Below, one piece after another: positions 35,961-44,246 of a stretch of 64,000 bases of DNA. The stretch comes from Lysinibacillus alkalisoli (GTDB taxonomy: Bacteria > Bacillota > Bacilli > Bacillales_A > Planococcaceae): the NCBI RefSeq assembly GCF_014643595.1, contig NZ_BMJT01000011.1, positions 1 through 64,000 of the forward strand, read 5' to 3'. Position 1 is the first letter of the stretch. The number at the start of each line of letters is the position of its first letter. The translations under genes were made by a program, and so were the position numbers. A model generated the notes under the pieces. That model was not told the origin of the DNA, did not search any database, and saw only the letters and a list, made by a program, of their open reading frames with translations.

Positions 35961-36518
35961 ACTCTATTATATTTCTAGTAAAACCTATTAAAAGAGGAGT
36001 CTAAAAGATTTAAAAGTTCCTATAATTTTGCTGTGATTTCGGTCACTTTTTATTAGAAAACTTAAGAATATCTTGTAATCAATGATATATTTTAAGTCTT
36101 TTGTTGCTGTAAACTGAGAAAAAAGAACTCATACACATCAAAAACATAGGTGAGAATTAAAAATTAAAGTCAAACCGATAATTAAAAAGAATCAAAAATC
36201 ACCCCAGTATATAAATGAAGGTACTGGGTCAAGTTGAATTTGAAGTTAACAGACAAAGTAGCACAATATAACTTAGCTTAATAGCATAGTATAATGAACT
36301 AACATTGGTTGATACAGGGTATATAAATATTGACCATTTAGTTATAATAAATTTATACTGTTGTTTTCAGATTAAATAACAGGAAACACTCTTTGTGTAA
36401 AGCTCACAACCGTTAAGATGATATGTACTATTATTATGATGGTGAAAAAATGGCTTTATAGTAAGGTGAAAATCAAAAAATACGCATGATATAGTAGGAT
36501 ATCAATATACGATTGATC
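35961..36518. other. AT-rich gap at the right end of the insertion
   Basis: No gene is supportable. An inverted repeat ACCCCAGTA/TACTGGGT lies near 36200-36229. Otherwise the stretch is AT-rich and stop-dense up to the second copy of the Eis-like gene tail. Confidence 0.5.
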
Positions 36519-36670
36519 TGAATGTGCAAACATTAGCCACGATGTTTTTAGGGTATAAACGACCTAGCTATTTAGAAAAAGTGGAACGTCTACAGGGTAA
36601 TGCGATGGCAATTGGTTTATTAGAAGATATTATTCCCATCGGCATTCCCACTTTTATTGATTACTTCTAA
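36519..36670 (+). pseudogene. 3' fragment of the Eis-like acetyltransferase gene (direct repeat copy B)
   Basis: The last 50 codons and stop of the Eis-like gene, beginning abruptly after unrelated sequence. It differs from copy A by three synonymous changes (GGC/GGT, TAT/TAC, TTT/TTC). The stop lies 12 bases before the ATG of the gene at 36683, which looks like the original gene order. The fragment itself has no start or promoter. Confidence 0.93.
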
Positions 36671-36682
36671 GAGGATAATAAT

Positions 36683-36871
36683 ATGAAAAAAATATTTGAC
36701 ATCATGCTGATTATCGGATTAGTGATGCTGGTGGGACGGATTGTAACCGCGATTTTAACTAAGATGGATGTCGCTTTTACAACATTTTTTAGCGCCACTC
36801 AAATCCCATCTATGGTATTATTAATCGTTGGTTTAATTGGCTCAGAAATTTATAAAAGAAAGAAGGTGTGA
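36683..36871 (+). CDS. Small membrane protein (62 aa)
   Basis: Two hydrophobic segments (about residues 6-26 and 40-56) with a basic C-terminus 'YKRKKV'. GAGGATAATAAT precedes the ATG. The family is not recognised. It heads a run of three tiny genes and would lie directly behind the Eis-like gene if the 4.5-kb insertion were absent. Confidence 0.65.
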   Translation: MKKIFDIMLIIGLVMLVGRIVTAILTKMDVAFTTFFSATQIPSMVLLIVGLIGSEIYKRKKV

Positions 36872-36873
36872 CC

Positions 36874-37074
36874 ATGTTGCCAAAAGGTTTAGCTAAACCT
36901 GCTGTGCGTGCACTTCACATTGCGGGCTATGACTCACTTGAGTCATTGAATGGTGTATCTTATCGTGACGTGATTGCGCTGCATGGTATTGGAACAAAAG
37001 GTATCGAAACAATTGAGGCAGCGTTAAAAGAGCGCGGCTATTCTTTATGTTATGAGGAAACAAAAGATGCCTAA
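36874..37074 (+). CDS. Small helix-hairpin-helix protein (66 aa)
   Basis: 'LAKPAVRALHIAGYDSLESLNGVSYRDVIALHGIGTKGIETIEAAL' has the pattern of a helix-hairpin-helix domain like the C-terminal domain of RNA polymerase alpha ('L.GIG.K'). It probably binds DNA or protein. ATG 36874 is chosen because AAGGTG lies 5 bp upstream; the in-frame GTG at 36868 is part of that site. It is tightly spaced after the previous gene. Confidence 0.75.
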   Translation: MLPKGLAKPAVRALHIAGYDSLESLNGVSYRDVIALHGIGTKGIETIEAALKERGYSLCYEETKDA

Positions 37075-37237
37075 AATCGCTTTATTTATAATAGCGATGG
37101 CCATTTATTATATTGTAGCAGTAGTGTTGATTAGCAAACTCGTTATGTTTCCTCTATTAAAAGCTATGATGTTACTCTTCTTTATTGGGATAGGTATGGT
37201 ATATACGCGTAAATGGCGTAAAAAATGGCAAAAATAG
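37067..37237 (+). CDS. Small membrane protein (56 aa)
   Basis: Two hydrophobic stretches (about 4-24 and 27-45) and a strongly basic tail 'RKWRKKWQK'. GAGGAAACAAAAG precedes ATG 37067; ATG 37052 is in frame but has no site. It overlaps the previous gene's end. The family is not recognised. Confidence 0.55.
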   Translation: MPKIALFIIAMAIYYIVAVVLISKLVMFPLLKAMMLLFFIGIGMVYTRKWRKKWQK

Positions 37238-37385
37238 TAACGATATATTACAAAAATAAACTACCAAGTAAAACCAAATGAGCCATTTCATATCTAAACT
37301 AGTTAAAAAGAAGGATAAACACCCTTTATTAAAAAATTCTAAGTAAGGAAAAAGTTGCATCTTGTTATAGTCTTTTTGCATAAAT

Positions 37386-37401
37386 TGTGAACAACGTCAC
37401 G
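37386..37401. promoter_or_regulatory. CRP/FNR-like palindrome
   Basis: TGTGA-ACAACG-TCACG matches TGTGA-N6-TCACA at 9 of 10 defined positions. It lies 190 bp upstream of the gene at 37589 in an otherwise featureless 350-bp gap. The regulator is unknown. Confidence 0.3.
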
Positions 37402-37588
37402 GTTATGATAAAAAAATGTGATGAAAAGTGGTTTAATTTAGCTTGAATACGGTTAGAATATAGCTAAGAACATTCATTCCATTAACGTATTATGCTAAGA
37501 CAAAATAGATGAGCATTTTTTGAAGAGAAGGTATGTTTCGATAGTAAAGTGACAAACCAAAGGAATTTAGCGTGAGGGGGTTATTGTG

Positions 37589-37810
37589 ATGCCACATCGA
37601 AAGTGGAGTAATTATTTAGCAGAGGCAGAGCAATTAGAGCGTTTAATTGACTCAAAGAAAAACCTGACAGCAGTTATTACACGCAAAGGCTTAACAGAAG
37701 AAAGACTTCAACAATATAATTCATTAGAAGAAGAGATTGAACGCGTAGAAGTTGCTGTACGTATTCACGAGCGCAACATCCTTCTTTATGATTGCCAAGC
37801 CGTAAGCTAA
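37589..37810 (+). CDS. Hypothetical coiled-coil protein (73 aa)
   Basis: A small cytosolic protein. 'WSNYLAEAEQLERLIDSKKN' and 'LEEEIERVEVAVRIHER' suggest two helices forming a coiled-coil hairpin. GTGAGGGGG lies 8 bp before the ATG. No family is recognised. It is monocistronic, ended by a strong shared terminator. Confidence 0.65.
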   Translation: MPHRKWSNYLAEAEQLERLIDSKKNLTAVITRKGLTEERLQQYNSLEEEIERVEVAVRIHERNILLYDCQAVS

Positions 37811-37825
37811 TAGATGTTTAATGAT

Positions 37826-37855
37826 GTCGCTTTCTAAATAGAAAGCGACTTTTTG
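37826..37855. terminator. Bidirectional terminator
   Basis: GTCGCTTTCT pairs with AGAAAGCGAC around a short loop and is followed by TTTTT. It lies between convergent genes. Confidence 0.85.
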
Positions 37856-37860
37856 TTTGT

Positions 37861-38244
37861 TTAAGATTGTAAGAGTTGTTGCAAAAACTGATCACGTTCC
37901 TCACTACTTGCTTCTTTACTCTCTTTAATCATAGCGCCCACTCGTACATTTGTGCGTTTATCGTCTACAAGAAATTGTTGTTTAATGGCGGTTTTTTCAC
38001 ATTGACCTTGAAATTCGACGACGGCTTGATTTTTAGATGTTTCAAAATAAATCCACTTACCATCTGTACAAATGCGCTCCAATTGACCAAGTGCCTTATC
38101 ATAATCTGGCAATGTTACCGTTTTCACATAATTAATAGCTTGGTGGTCATTGATTTCCGCTTTTGGCCCGAATACAAAGAAAAATGTAATTAAAATGCCG
38201 ATGGGAATGACCCAAAGTATATTGCGTTTTGTTAGCTTACCCAT
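37861..38244 (-). CDS. Hypothetical membrane-anchored protein
   Basis: About 127 residues with an N-terminal TM anchor ('ILWVIPIGILITFFFVFGP', residues 9-27) and an extracytoplasmic domain of about 95 residues with two cysteines that could form a disulphide. The start at 38244 is chosen because GGAGGGAAATCA precedes it. The family is not recognised. It is divergent from aspartokinase. Confidence 0.65.
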   Translation of the reverse strand: MGKLTKRNILWVIPIGILITFFFVFGPKAEINDHQAINYVKTVTLPDYDKALGQLERICTDGKWIYFETSKNQAVVEFQGQCEKTAIKQQFLVDDKRTNVRVGAMIKESKEASSEERDQFLQQLLQS

Positions 38245-38408
38245 TGATTTCCCTCCATCTCTCACATATTGTAACATCCCTTTTTTTGAAGGCTATAGCT
38301 TTTTTCAGAAAAATAGCACAAAATACTTAACTATTTGAAAAAGACCCTCTATAATGGTTGGAATACGTGCGAAATATGTGTATTATATGAACATTTAATA
38401 AAATAGTA

Positions 38409-38437
38409 TTGACGTAGGTTCGTTAAATTTGTACACT
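38409..38437 (+). promoter_or_regulatory. Promoter of the aspartokinase gene
   Basis: TTGACG, 17-bp spacer, TACACT. A good sigma-A match, 62 bp before the ATG. Confidence 0.65.
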
Positions 38438-38444
38438 GTGTACA
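38430..38444. promoter_or_regulatory. Operator-like palindrome over the aspartokinase -10
   Basis: TGTACAC-T-GTGTACA, a perfect 15-bp palindrome that covers the -10 box and start site. A repressor bound here would block transcription. The regulator is unknown. Confidence 0.5.
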
Positions 38445-38499
38445 TTCAACTGTTTATCTTGAGAGTACAAATAAAAAAGAAGTTAGGATATGATAGCGA

Positions 38500-39858
38500 A
38501 TGATTGTATGTAAATTTGGTGGTACTTCTGTAGCGAGTGCAGAGCAAATTAAAAAAGTAGCAAGTATTGTTGAAAGTAATCCTGCACGTAAAATCGTCGT
38601 TGTGTCAGCGCCTGGTAAGCGTACACCAGATGATATTAAAGTGACGGATTTATTAATTGATTTAGCCGATGCTGCTTTAATGGATGGTGCTGTAACAGAG
38701 AAATTAGCTGCTGTCATGGCACGTTATCGTGCAATTGCAGAAGGATTGCATCTTGGTGAGGAGATTTGCCAGATTATTCAGGCAGACTTAGAAGAGCGAC
38801 TGCAAGCGGATGCTTCTAACGTTGAGTTATATGTGGATGCCATTAAGGCGAGTGGCGAAGATAATAACGCAAAATTAATTGCTGCATATTTTACGAGTAT
38901 TGGCATGCCAGCACGTTATGTTAGCCCAAGAGAAGGATTAATCGTAAATGAATTGCCTGAGCGCACCTATGCGTTGCCAGAAGCGTATACGCAATTAGCT
39001 GCGTTAGCAAAAACAGATGAGATTATCGTATTCCCAGGGTTCTTTGGTTACTCGGCAAGTGGCGTGTTACGCACATTTGACCGCGGGGGCTCAGATATTA
39101 CAGGCTCCATTTTATCAGCAGCAGTGCGCGCTGATATGTATGAAAATTTTACTGATGTTGACTGTGTTTTTTCAGCTAATCCTAAAGTAGTTAACTGCCC
39201 TGTTGAAATTAAAGAAATCACCTATCGCGAAATGCGTGAGTTATCGTATGCTGGCTTTTCTGTTTTTCATGATGAAGCGTTAATGCCTGTATTTAAAGTA
39301 GGTGTACCCGTGAATATTAAAAATACGAACAACCCAAGTGCTGCGGGTACAAAGATTGTATCAAAACGTGCTACGACAGGTCGTCCTGTGACAGGTATAT
39401 CAGCCGATAGTGGGTTTTCCATTTTATATGTTTCTAAATATTTAATGAATCGTGAAGTGGGCTTTGGTCGCAAATTATTGCAAATTTTAGAAGACGAAAA
39501 CATTTCGTATGAACATACGCCATCAGGCTTAGATGATATTTCTGTCATTATGCGCTCTACACAGCTATCAGATGAGATAGAAGCACGTATTTTACGCCGT
39601 GTTAAAGAAGAGTTATATGCGGATGATGTAGAGTTTCGTCATGGTTTTTCGATGATTGTTATTGTAGGTGAGGGTATGCGCCATAATACAGGTTTAGCGG
39701 CACGTGCAGCATCTGCTATTTCAAAGACAGGCGCAAACATTGAAATGATTAACCAAGGCTCATCAGAAGTGAGTTTAGTGTTTGGGGTTATGCAAAAGTA
39801 CGAAAATCAAATTTTACAAGCGTTATATGCCGAATTTTTTGCTACAGTAACTGCTTAA
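38500..39858 (+). CDS. Aspartate kinase (YclM/ThrD-like, class III)
   Basis: A 452-residue enzyme that phosphorylates L-aspartate, the first step toward Lys, Thr and Met. 'KFGGTSVASAEQI' is the N-terminal kinase signature and 'FDRGGSDITGSIL' the second. Two C-terminal ACT domains (about 300-450, ending with 'SEVSLVFGV') provide amino-acid feedback. Length and the single long chain fit aspartokinase III of Bacillus. It is transcribed alone from the promoter at 38409. No lysine riboswitch or T-box is visible upstream. Confidence 0.92.
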   Translation: MIVCKFGGTSVASAEQIKKVASIVESNPARKIVVVSAPGKRTPDDIKVTDLLIDLADAALMDGAVTEKLAAVMARYRAIAEGLHLGEEICQIIQADLEERLQADASNVELYVDAIKASGEDNNAKLIAAYFTSIGMPARYVSPREGLIVNELPERTYALPEAYTQLAALAKTDEIIVFPGFFGYSASGVLRTFDRGGSDITGSILSAAVRADMYENFTDVDCVFSANPKVVNCPVEIKEITYREMRELSYAGFSVFHDEALMPVFKVGVPVNIKNTNNPSAAGTKIVSKRATTGRPVTGISADSGFSILYVSKYLMNREVGFGRKLLQILEDENISYEHTPSGLDDISVIMRSTQLSDEIEARILRRVKEELYADDVEFRHGFSMIVIVGEGMRHNTGLAARAASAISKTGANIEMINQGSSEVSLVFGVMQKYENQILQALYAEFFATVTA

Positions 39859-39934
39859 ATTGCCAGATGTTCTTCATGTCTATTTGCCTTAAAATACGTT
39901 ACAATATAATCTAATGTGACAATGGAGGTTTAAC

Positions 39935-40156
39935 ATGAACAAAGTATTAGTAGGCTTTTTAATTTCAGCGTTTGGTATTTTATTATTTGCGTTTACTGTA
40001 TTGAAAATTATCCCAACTAGTTCAGAAGGTATGAAGTTAACGATTGTGGGGATTAGCTGGATTTTCATTATTATTGGTTCGGTTATGCGTTATAAAGCAT
40101 TATCTGCACAACATAAAGAAATGAAAGCTCAACAAAAACAACAACAAAACAAATAA
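39935..40156 (+). CDS. Small membrane protein (73 aa)
   Basis: Two TM segments (about 5-24 and 34-51) followed by a glutamine/lysine-rich cytoplasmic tail ending 'QQKQQQNK'. TGGAGG lies 7 bp before the ATG. No family recognised. It is monocistronic. Confidence 0.65.
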   Translation: MNKVLVGFLISAFGILLFAFTVLKIIPTSSEGMKLTIVGISWIFIIIGSVMRYKALSAQHKEMKAQQKQQQNK

Positions 40157-40197
40157 AAAAAGTGAAGTTGAGCGTGCTCAGCTTCACTTTTTTTTAT
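40155..40197. terminator. Bidirectional terminator
   Basis: AAAAAAGTGAAG-TGAGC pairs with GCTCA-CTTCACTTTTTT. It lies between convergent genes and serves both. Confidence 0.88.
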
Positions 40198-40763
40198 TGT
40201 AACACACCACGCTCATACACAAGCCATAAAGCTTCGCGTTTCTTTGCGATAATGGCTGTCTCTTCATGAAAGATTAAGTGTAAAATACAAGCATCAATTA
40301 AGGCAATGCATGCCTCTAACGCAATAGCTGTATCGACATGTAATAACGCTTTATTTTCTTCAAATAATGGACGCAATTTTTCACGAAGTGCCTCATTGAT
40401 TTGGTGCACCTCTTCTTTCACTTCTACACTTAAATGTGCAGGGGGTGAGAAGTTCATGCGCAGCCAAAATTGTTGTGTAGGGCTTGTGTAAAACATCGTA
40501 TCTAATGCTTCAACAAAATCATGCAATGTTGTGAGTAAAGGTTTCTTTACGCTAAAGAAATCATCGTAAAAAGCGACTTCTACTTCTTTTGCATGACGTA
40601 ATGCCGATAGAAAAATAGCATCTTTATCTTTGAAGTGGGTGTATAAGGATTGTTTTTTGAGTTGTACAGCCTCCGCAATTTGTGAGAGTGACGTACCATT
40701 ATAGCCATTTTGTGCAAAACATTGTAGAGCGACTTCTTGAATTTCTTGTTTTTTCACAGACAT
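40194..40763 (-). CDS. TetR-family regulator of the ykkCD-like pump
   Basis: 189 residues. The N-terminal helix-turn-helix contains 'GTSLSQIAEAVQLKKQSLY', followed by a divergent ligand domain. It is the last gene of an operon ykkC-ykkD-tetR, starting 5 bp after ykkD with AAGGAGGA upstream. A TetR-type operator precedes the first gene (41428-41443), so autorepression relieved by a cationic drug is the simplest model. Confidence 0.88.
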   Translation of the reverse strand: MSVKKQEIQEVALQCFAQNGYNGTSLSQIAEAVQLKKQSLYTHFKDKDAIFLSALRHAKEVEVAFYDDFFSVKKPLLTTLHDFVEALDTMFYTSPTQQFWLRMNFSPPAHLSVEVKEEVHQINEALREKLRPLFEENKALLHVDTAIALEACIALIDACILHLIFHEETAIIAKKREALWLVYERGVLQ

Positions 40764-40768
40764 CCTCC

Positions 40769-41080
40769 TTAACTAACTAATTTTAAACCAATCACTGATG
40801 CAACGATGATGCCAATACATAAAAACCGACGCCAGTCGCGAGACTCTTTAAATACAATCATGCCCATTATAGCAGAACCACAAGTACCAATGCCCGTCCA
40901 GACCGCATAAGCTACGCCCATATTAATCGTTTCCATAGCAAGTGTTAATAAAATTAAACTAATGCCAAAAGCAATAGGCATGACAATATAACCATCCTTG
41001 TATTTATTAGCAGCACGATTCATCCCATACACAGCAATGACTTCCATCACCCCTGCAATAATTAAATAAATCCAGCTCAT
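40769..41080 (-). CDS. ykkD: SMR multidrug efflux subunit, YkkD-like
   Basis: 103 residues with four TM helices. 'MEVIAVYGMNRA' carries the membrane Glu conserved in SMR pumps. 'METINMGVAYAVWTGIGTCGSAIMG' matches YkkD. It works as an antiparallel heterodimer with the YkkC-like subunit in proton-driven export of cationic compounds (or guanidinium in related pumps). It overlaps ykkC by one base. Confidence 0.9.
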   Translation of the reverse strand: MSWIYLIIAGVMEVIAVYGMNRAANKYKDGYIVMPIAFGISLILLTLAMETINMGVAYAVWTGIGTCGSAIMGMIVFKESRDWRRFLCIGIIVASVIGLKLVS

Positions 41081-41409
41081 CAGGCATCCTCCTTCGTTAC
41101 AGCTTTTAGTCCTAAAATACCACCTAGTAGCGTGCCAATTAAAATAAGTTTCATCACATTTGCAGGCTCATTAAACAACATGATGCCAAGTAATACAGTG
41201 CCAACAGTACCAAGCCCCGTAAATACCGCATAAGCTGTACTAGCAGGTAAATTTTTCATGGCTTGAATTAATAAATAAAAACTGAGGAAAATAGCTACAA
41301 TTGTAAGCCCCCAAGTAAAAATCGAATGTGCATGTTTTAATCCGATGACCCAACCTACTTCAAATGCACCAGCAAGTACAACGAGCAACCAATAACGGTT
41401 GTTTTTCAT
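41080..41409 (-). CDS. ykkC: SMR multidrug efflux subunit, YkkC-like
   Basis: 109 residues with four TM helices. '[17 protein letters not shown]' has the essential Glu, and '[19 protein letters not shown]' matches B. subtilis YkkC. It is the first gene of the three-gene operon, with AAGGAGGAT before the start. In contrast to B. subtilis, no ykkC-motif (guanidine) riboswitch is visible in the short upstream region. Control appears to be by the TetR protein encoded in the same operon. Confidence 0.9.
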   Translation of the reverse strand: MKNNRYWLLVVLAGAFEVGWVIGLKHAHSIFTWGLTIVAIFLSFYLLIQAMKNLPASTAYAVFTGLGTVGTVLLGIMLFNEPANVMKLILIGTLLGGILGLKAVTKEDA

Positions 41410-41427
41410 ATCGTGTATCCTCCTTAT

Positions 41428-41443
41428 TGACGAACGGTCGTCA
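41428..41443. promoter_or_regulatory. TetR operator of the ykkCD operon
   Basis: TGACGA-ACGG-TCGTCA, 6-bp arms around 4 bp, about 20 bp before the ykkC start. Typical size and place for a TetR-family operator. Confidence 0.6.
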
Positions 41444-41582
41444 GTTATTGTGTCAGTTTATTTTTTCACATTACGTTACAGTTGTCAATGAATACAATCT
41501 GTTATTCCTTTTTTTTTCATGGTAAACTATTCAAAGCATTAACTTTAGTGAAGTAAAGAAAGACGCTACAGGAGATGGTGAT

Positions 41583-42260
41583 TTGATTACAAGAGAAGCC
41601 ATTATAATAGAAGAAGATAAAGTACGCCTCACTACACCACATCCTTACAAAGTGGTGTCTTCAGCTATGCATAATGCAGGGATTGGTTATTACACACATT
41701 TTTTAAATCGCGCAGTGCCGTATACTTATGATGAGCGGCAACCACATCAAGAGTTGGAAAGGTATATGGTGCAGCATCATTTTCCTTTAGAACAAACTGT
41801 AGCGATGATGACTGCTGTTTATGCGCGCTTTGCCGTTGTGCGTGATTTTCGCTATGGTGAGGATCAGATCACAGTTATGATTACAGCAGGGCTTGGTAAT
41901 GCTGTGGATATTACACGAGCGATTCATAGACAAGAAGCTTATCATGCAGGTACGATTAATATGTGGGTGTTTATTCATGGTAAATTATCTGACGAGGCAC
42001 TACTTCAAGCGCTAATATCCGCAACAGAGGCCAAATCTAAAGCCCTTTATCGCTATAATATTAGGGATCGTGAAACGCAAACATTAGCGACAGGTACATC
42101 TACAGATAGTGTGTTAATTGCCAGTTCGCAGCAAGGGCGTTTTCATCAATATGCAGGTTCCATTACAACTTTAGGTAAACTAGTTGGTTATGGGGTATAT
42201 GAGACGATGTGCGAGGCCATACGTAAGTATTTGCAAGATAAGGCGGAGAATCCGATATGA
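41583..42260 (+). CDS. cbiZ: Adenosylcobinamide amidohydrolase CbiZ
   Basis: A 225-residue enzyme that cuts the aminopropanol side chain from adenosylcobinamide to give adenosylcobyric acid, which CbiB can then reuse. Family pattern: 'VVSSAMHNAGIG', 'VMITAGLGNAVDI', 'TINMWVFIHGKLSD', and 'TGTSTDSVLIAS' near the end. The start is TTG, with GGAGATGGTGA just upstream. It is the first gene of a ten-gene cobamide operon with gaps or overlaps of only a few bases. The upstream gap is 173 bp and shows no B12 riboswitch. Confidence 0.9.
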   Translation: MITREAIIIEEDKVRLTTPHPYKVVSSAMHNAGIGYYTHFLNRAVPYTYDERQPHQELERYMVQHHFPLEQTVAMMTAVYARFAVVRDFRYGEDQITVMITAGLGNAVDITRAIHRQEAYHAGTINMWVFIHGKLSDEALLQALISATEAKSKALYRYNIRDRETQTLATGTSTDSVLIASSQQGRFHQYAGSITTLGKLVGYGVYETMCEAIRKYLQDKAENPI

Positions 42261-43201
42261 TAGCGGTTATACTCGGCTTTTTTATTGATGTAATCGTAGG
42301 AGACCCTAAATCGCTACCACATCCTGTACGCTGGATTGGTTCATTTATCCATTACCTAACCAAAAGGTTGAATAAAGGGGTGTATCGCCGTGTGAAAGGT
42401 GCTATAGCAAGTGTGTTAACGATTGTAGTCACAGGAGGTGTGGTGGCGGCAATCGTGAGTGTAAGTTATCTTTGGCATCCTTTAGTGGGGATTTTTGTAG
42501 AGGCACTACTGATTGGCATTGGTTTAGCACAAAAAAGTTTAAAGCAAGCAGCTCTGCAAGTTTATGTGCCGCTCGTTAATGCAGATGTAGAAGAAGCGCG
42601 CCATAAATTGAGTTGGATTGTGGGGCGGGATACGATGCATTTAGAAGAACCAGAGATTGTGCGTGGTGTAGTAGAGACGGTATCAGAGAATACGAGTGAT
42701 GGTGTTACAGCCCCGTTATTTTATGGTTTTTTATTTGGCGCAACAGGTTTGTGGTGCTATAAAGCGATTAATACATTAGATTCTATGATTGGTTATCAAA
42801 ATGAGAAATATGCTTCATTTGGCTATTTCGCAGCGAAATTAGATGATGTGGCCAACTGGATACCTAGTCGTATCACAGGACTTTGCTTATTGTTATGCAC
42901 ATATAATGAAAGTGGCTATTCATTGCCAAAGCGCCTTCGTTTATGGCAACGTGATGCTAAAAAGCACCCTAGCCCAAATGGCGGTTATTTAGAAGCGGCT
43001 ACCGCTTTGCAACTTGGCATTCAATTAGGCGGTGTTAATCATTATGAAGGTGTGAAGAGTTACCGAGCCATTATGGGAGAGAAACAAAGAGAGCTAACCC
43101 CACAAGATATTAAAAAGACGATCCGGCAAATGCACCAAGCAAGTGTTGCTATACTAATCATTGGCAGTATGACAGGAGGGATACTCTATTATGTTACCTA
43201 G
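42257..43201 (+). CDS. cbiB: Adenosylcobinamide-phosphate synthase CbiB
   Basis: 314 residues, an integral membrane enzyme with four or five TM segments that joins aminopropanol phosphate to adenosylcobyric acid. Signatures: 'GDPKSLPHPVRWIG' at the N-terminus, 'VSENTSDGVTAPLFY', 'KAINTLDSMIGY' and 'DVANWIPSRITG'. It overlaps cbiZ by 4 bp and cobD by 11 bp. Its substrate pair is supplied by CbiZ and CobD of the same operon. Confidence 0.94.
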   Translation: MIAVILGFFIDVIVGDPKSLPHPVRWIGSFIHYLTKRLNKGVYRRVKGAIASVLTIVVTGGVVAAIVSVSYLWHPLVGIFVEALLIGIGLAQKSLKQAALQVYVPLVNADVEEARHKLSWIVGRDTMHLEEPEIVRGVVETVSENTSDGVTAPLFYGFLFGATGLWCYKAINTLDSMIGYQNEKYASFGYFAAKLDDVANWIPSRITGLCLLLCTYNESGYSLPKRLRLWQRDAKKHPSPNGGYLEAATALQLGIQLGGVNHYEGVKSYRAIMGEKQRELTPQDIKKTIRQMHQASVAILIIGSMTGGILYYVT

Positions 43202-44246
43202 CCACGGAGCAAACCCTCATTATGTGTATGAGGCACTACAAATGACACCACCACAAACCATCTACGATTTTAGTGAGAATGTGAATGTGTTTGGCCCACC
43301 ACCACAAATTATAAAAAGGTTTCCGCAATATGTGGACTTAGTAAAGCGTTACCCAGACCCATTAGGTGAACCGTTTTTATCAGCGATCGCTCATCATCAT
43401 AATGTCCCACGCCAGCAAGTGGTGCTTGGCAATGGTGCGTCAGAAATTTTTTCACTATTGGCAAGACGTTATGCTAATAAGAATGTATTACTTATTGAGC
43501 CTACATTTGCAGAATATGCTGCCACATTACAAGCGAATCATGTCACGATTACGCAACTTATTGTAACGGATGTTTTAACATGGGAGCTGCCTATTACAGC
43601 TATTCAGGAACAGTTGCCACATATGGCTGCTATTTATTTATGTATACCGAATAATCCAACAGGTGCCTACCCAGCAAGAGAACAAATCCAGGCTGTGATC
43701 ACAATGGCAGCTCAACATGGTTGTGAGGTTGTCATCGACGAAGCATTTTTAGATTGGTATGATGATACTAAAACGTATATTCATCAATTTAATCATGTTA
43801 TTGTTGTGCGTTCTATGACAAAAATGTATGCGATTCCAGGTATTCGGTTAGGTTATGCTATTGCGCATGACAACGTGATAAATGCGTTAAAACAGCAAGC
43901 GCCTCATTGGCACGTAAATGCCATTGCGCTTGCTATTGGTACAGCTTGTTTACAAGAAACACAATATGTTGAGCAGGCGAGACAATATGCACGTTTGCAT
44001 GTACAACAGCTACAAAAGGCACTTACTACATATGGTTGTAAGGTGACAAATAGTGTGACAAATTATGTTTGTTTTAAGCCGCCAGATGCCAAGGCATTAT
44101 TTTATTTTGCCTTAAGGGAAGGTATTGTGTTACGCCATACGGAGAATTTCGTTGGCTTAAACGGAGAATGGCTACGTATTGGAATTAAGGATGAACAGAG
44201 TATGGCAAAGCTTTATGCCATGTTAGACAGGTGGTTTCAAAAATGA
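43191..44246 (+). CDS. cobD: L-threonine-O-3-phosphate decarboxylase CobD
   Basis: A 351-residue PLP enzyme of the histidinol-phosphate aminotransferase fold. 'HGANPHYVYEAL' and 'YDFSENVNVFGPP' are the CobD-type N-terminus. 'IPNNPTGA' is the cofactor-binding segment, 'VIDEAFLDWY' follows, and the Schiff-base Lys lies in 'RSMTKMYAIPGIRLGY'. It makes (R)-1-amino-2-propanol phosphate for CbiB. AGGAGGG precedes the ATG. A plain aminotransferase is possible, but the operon makes CobD the best call. Confidence 0.9.
   Translation: MLPSHGANPHYVYEALQMTPPQTIYDFSENVNVFGPPPQIIKRFPQYVDLVKRYPDPLGEPFLSAIAHHHNVPRQQVVLGNGASEIFSLLARRYANKNVLLIEPTFAEYAATLQANHVTITQLIVTDVLTWELPITAIQEQLPHMAAIYLCIPNNPTGAYPAREQIQAVITMAAQHGCEVVIDEAFLDWYDDTKTYIHQFNHVIVVRSMTKMYAIPGIRLGYAIAHDNVINALKQQAPHWHVNAIALAIGTACLQETQYVEQARQYARLHVQQLQKALTTYGCKVTNSVTNYVCFKPPDAKALFYFALREGIVLRHTENFVGLNGEWLRIGIKDEQSMAKLYAMLDRWFQK

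Larger units (their letters stand above)
32068..36518. mobile_element. AT-rich insertion bracketed by 152-bp direct repeats
   Basis: The segment separates the stop of the Eis-like gene from the gene at 36683. Without it that gene would start 13 bp after the stop, as in an operon. It holds an ABC exporter pair and a signal peptidase, with long AT-rich stretches lacking genes (32107-33539 and 35961-36518). No integrase or transposase is present. It could be a decayed integrative element using the gene's 3' end as attachment site, or a circular DNA integrated by single crossover. The flanking duplication is direct evidence; the mechanism is inferred. Confidence 0.65.

Noticed and set aside
36396-36480. 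Short basic peptide frame (ATGATGGTGAAAAAATGG...) near the right end of the insertion
   Set aside because: No ribosome binding site and no leader/core pattern of a bacteriocin. Too short to support.
41410-41582. Cobalamin or guanidine riboswitch between ykkC and cbiZ
   Set aside because: The 173-bp gap is too short for a B12 riboswitch plus two divergent promoters and shows none of the conserved core segments.
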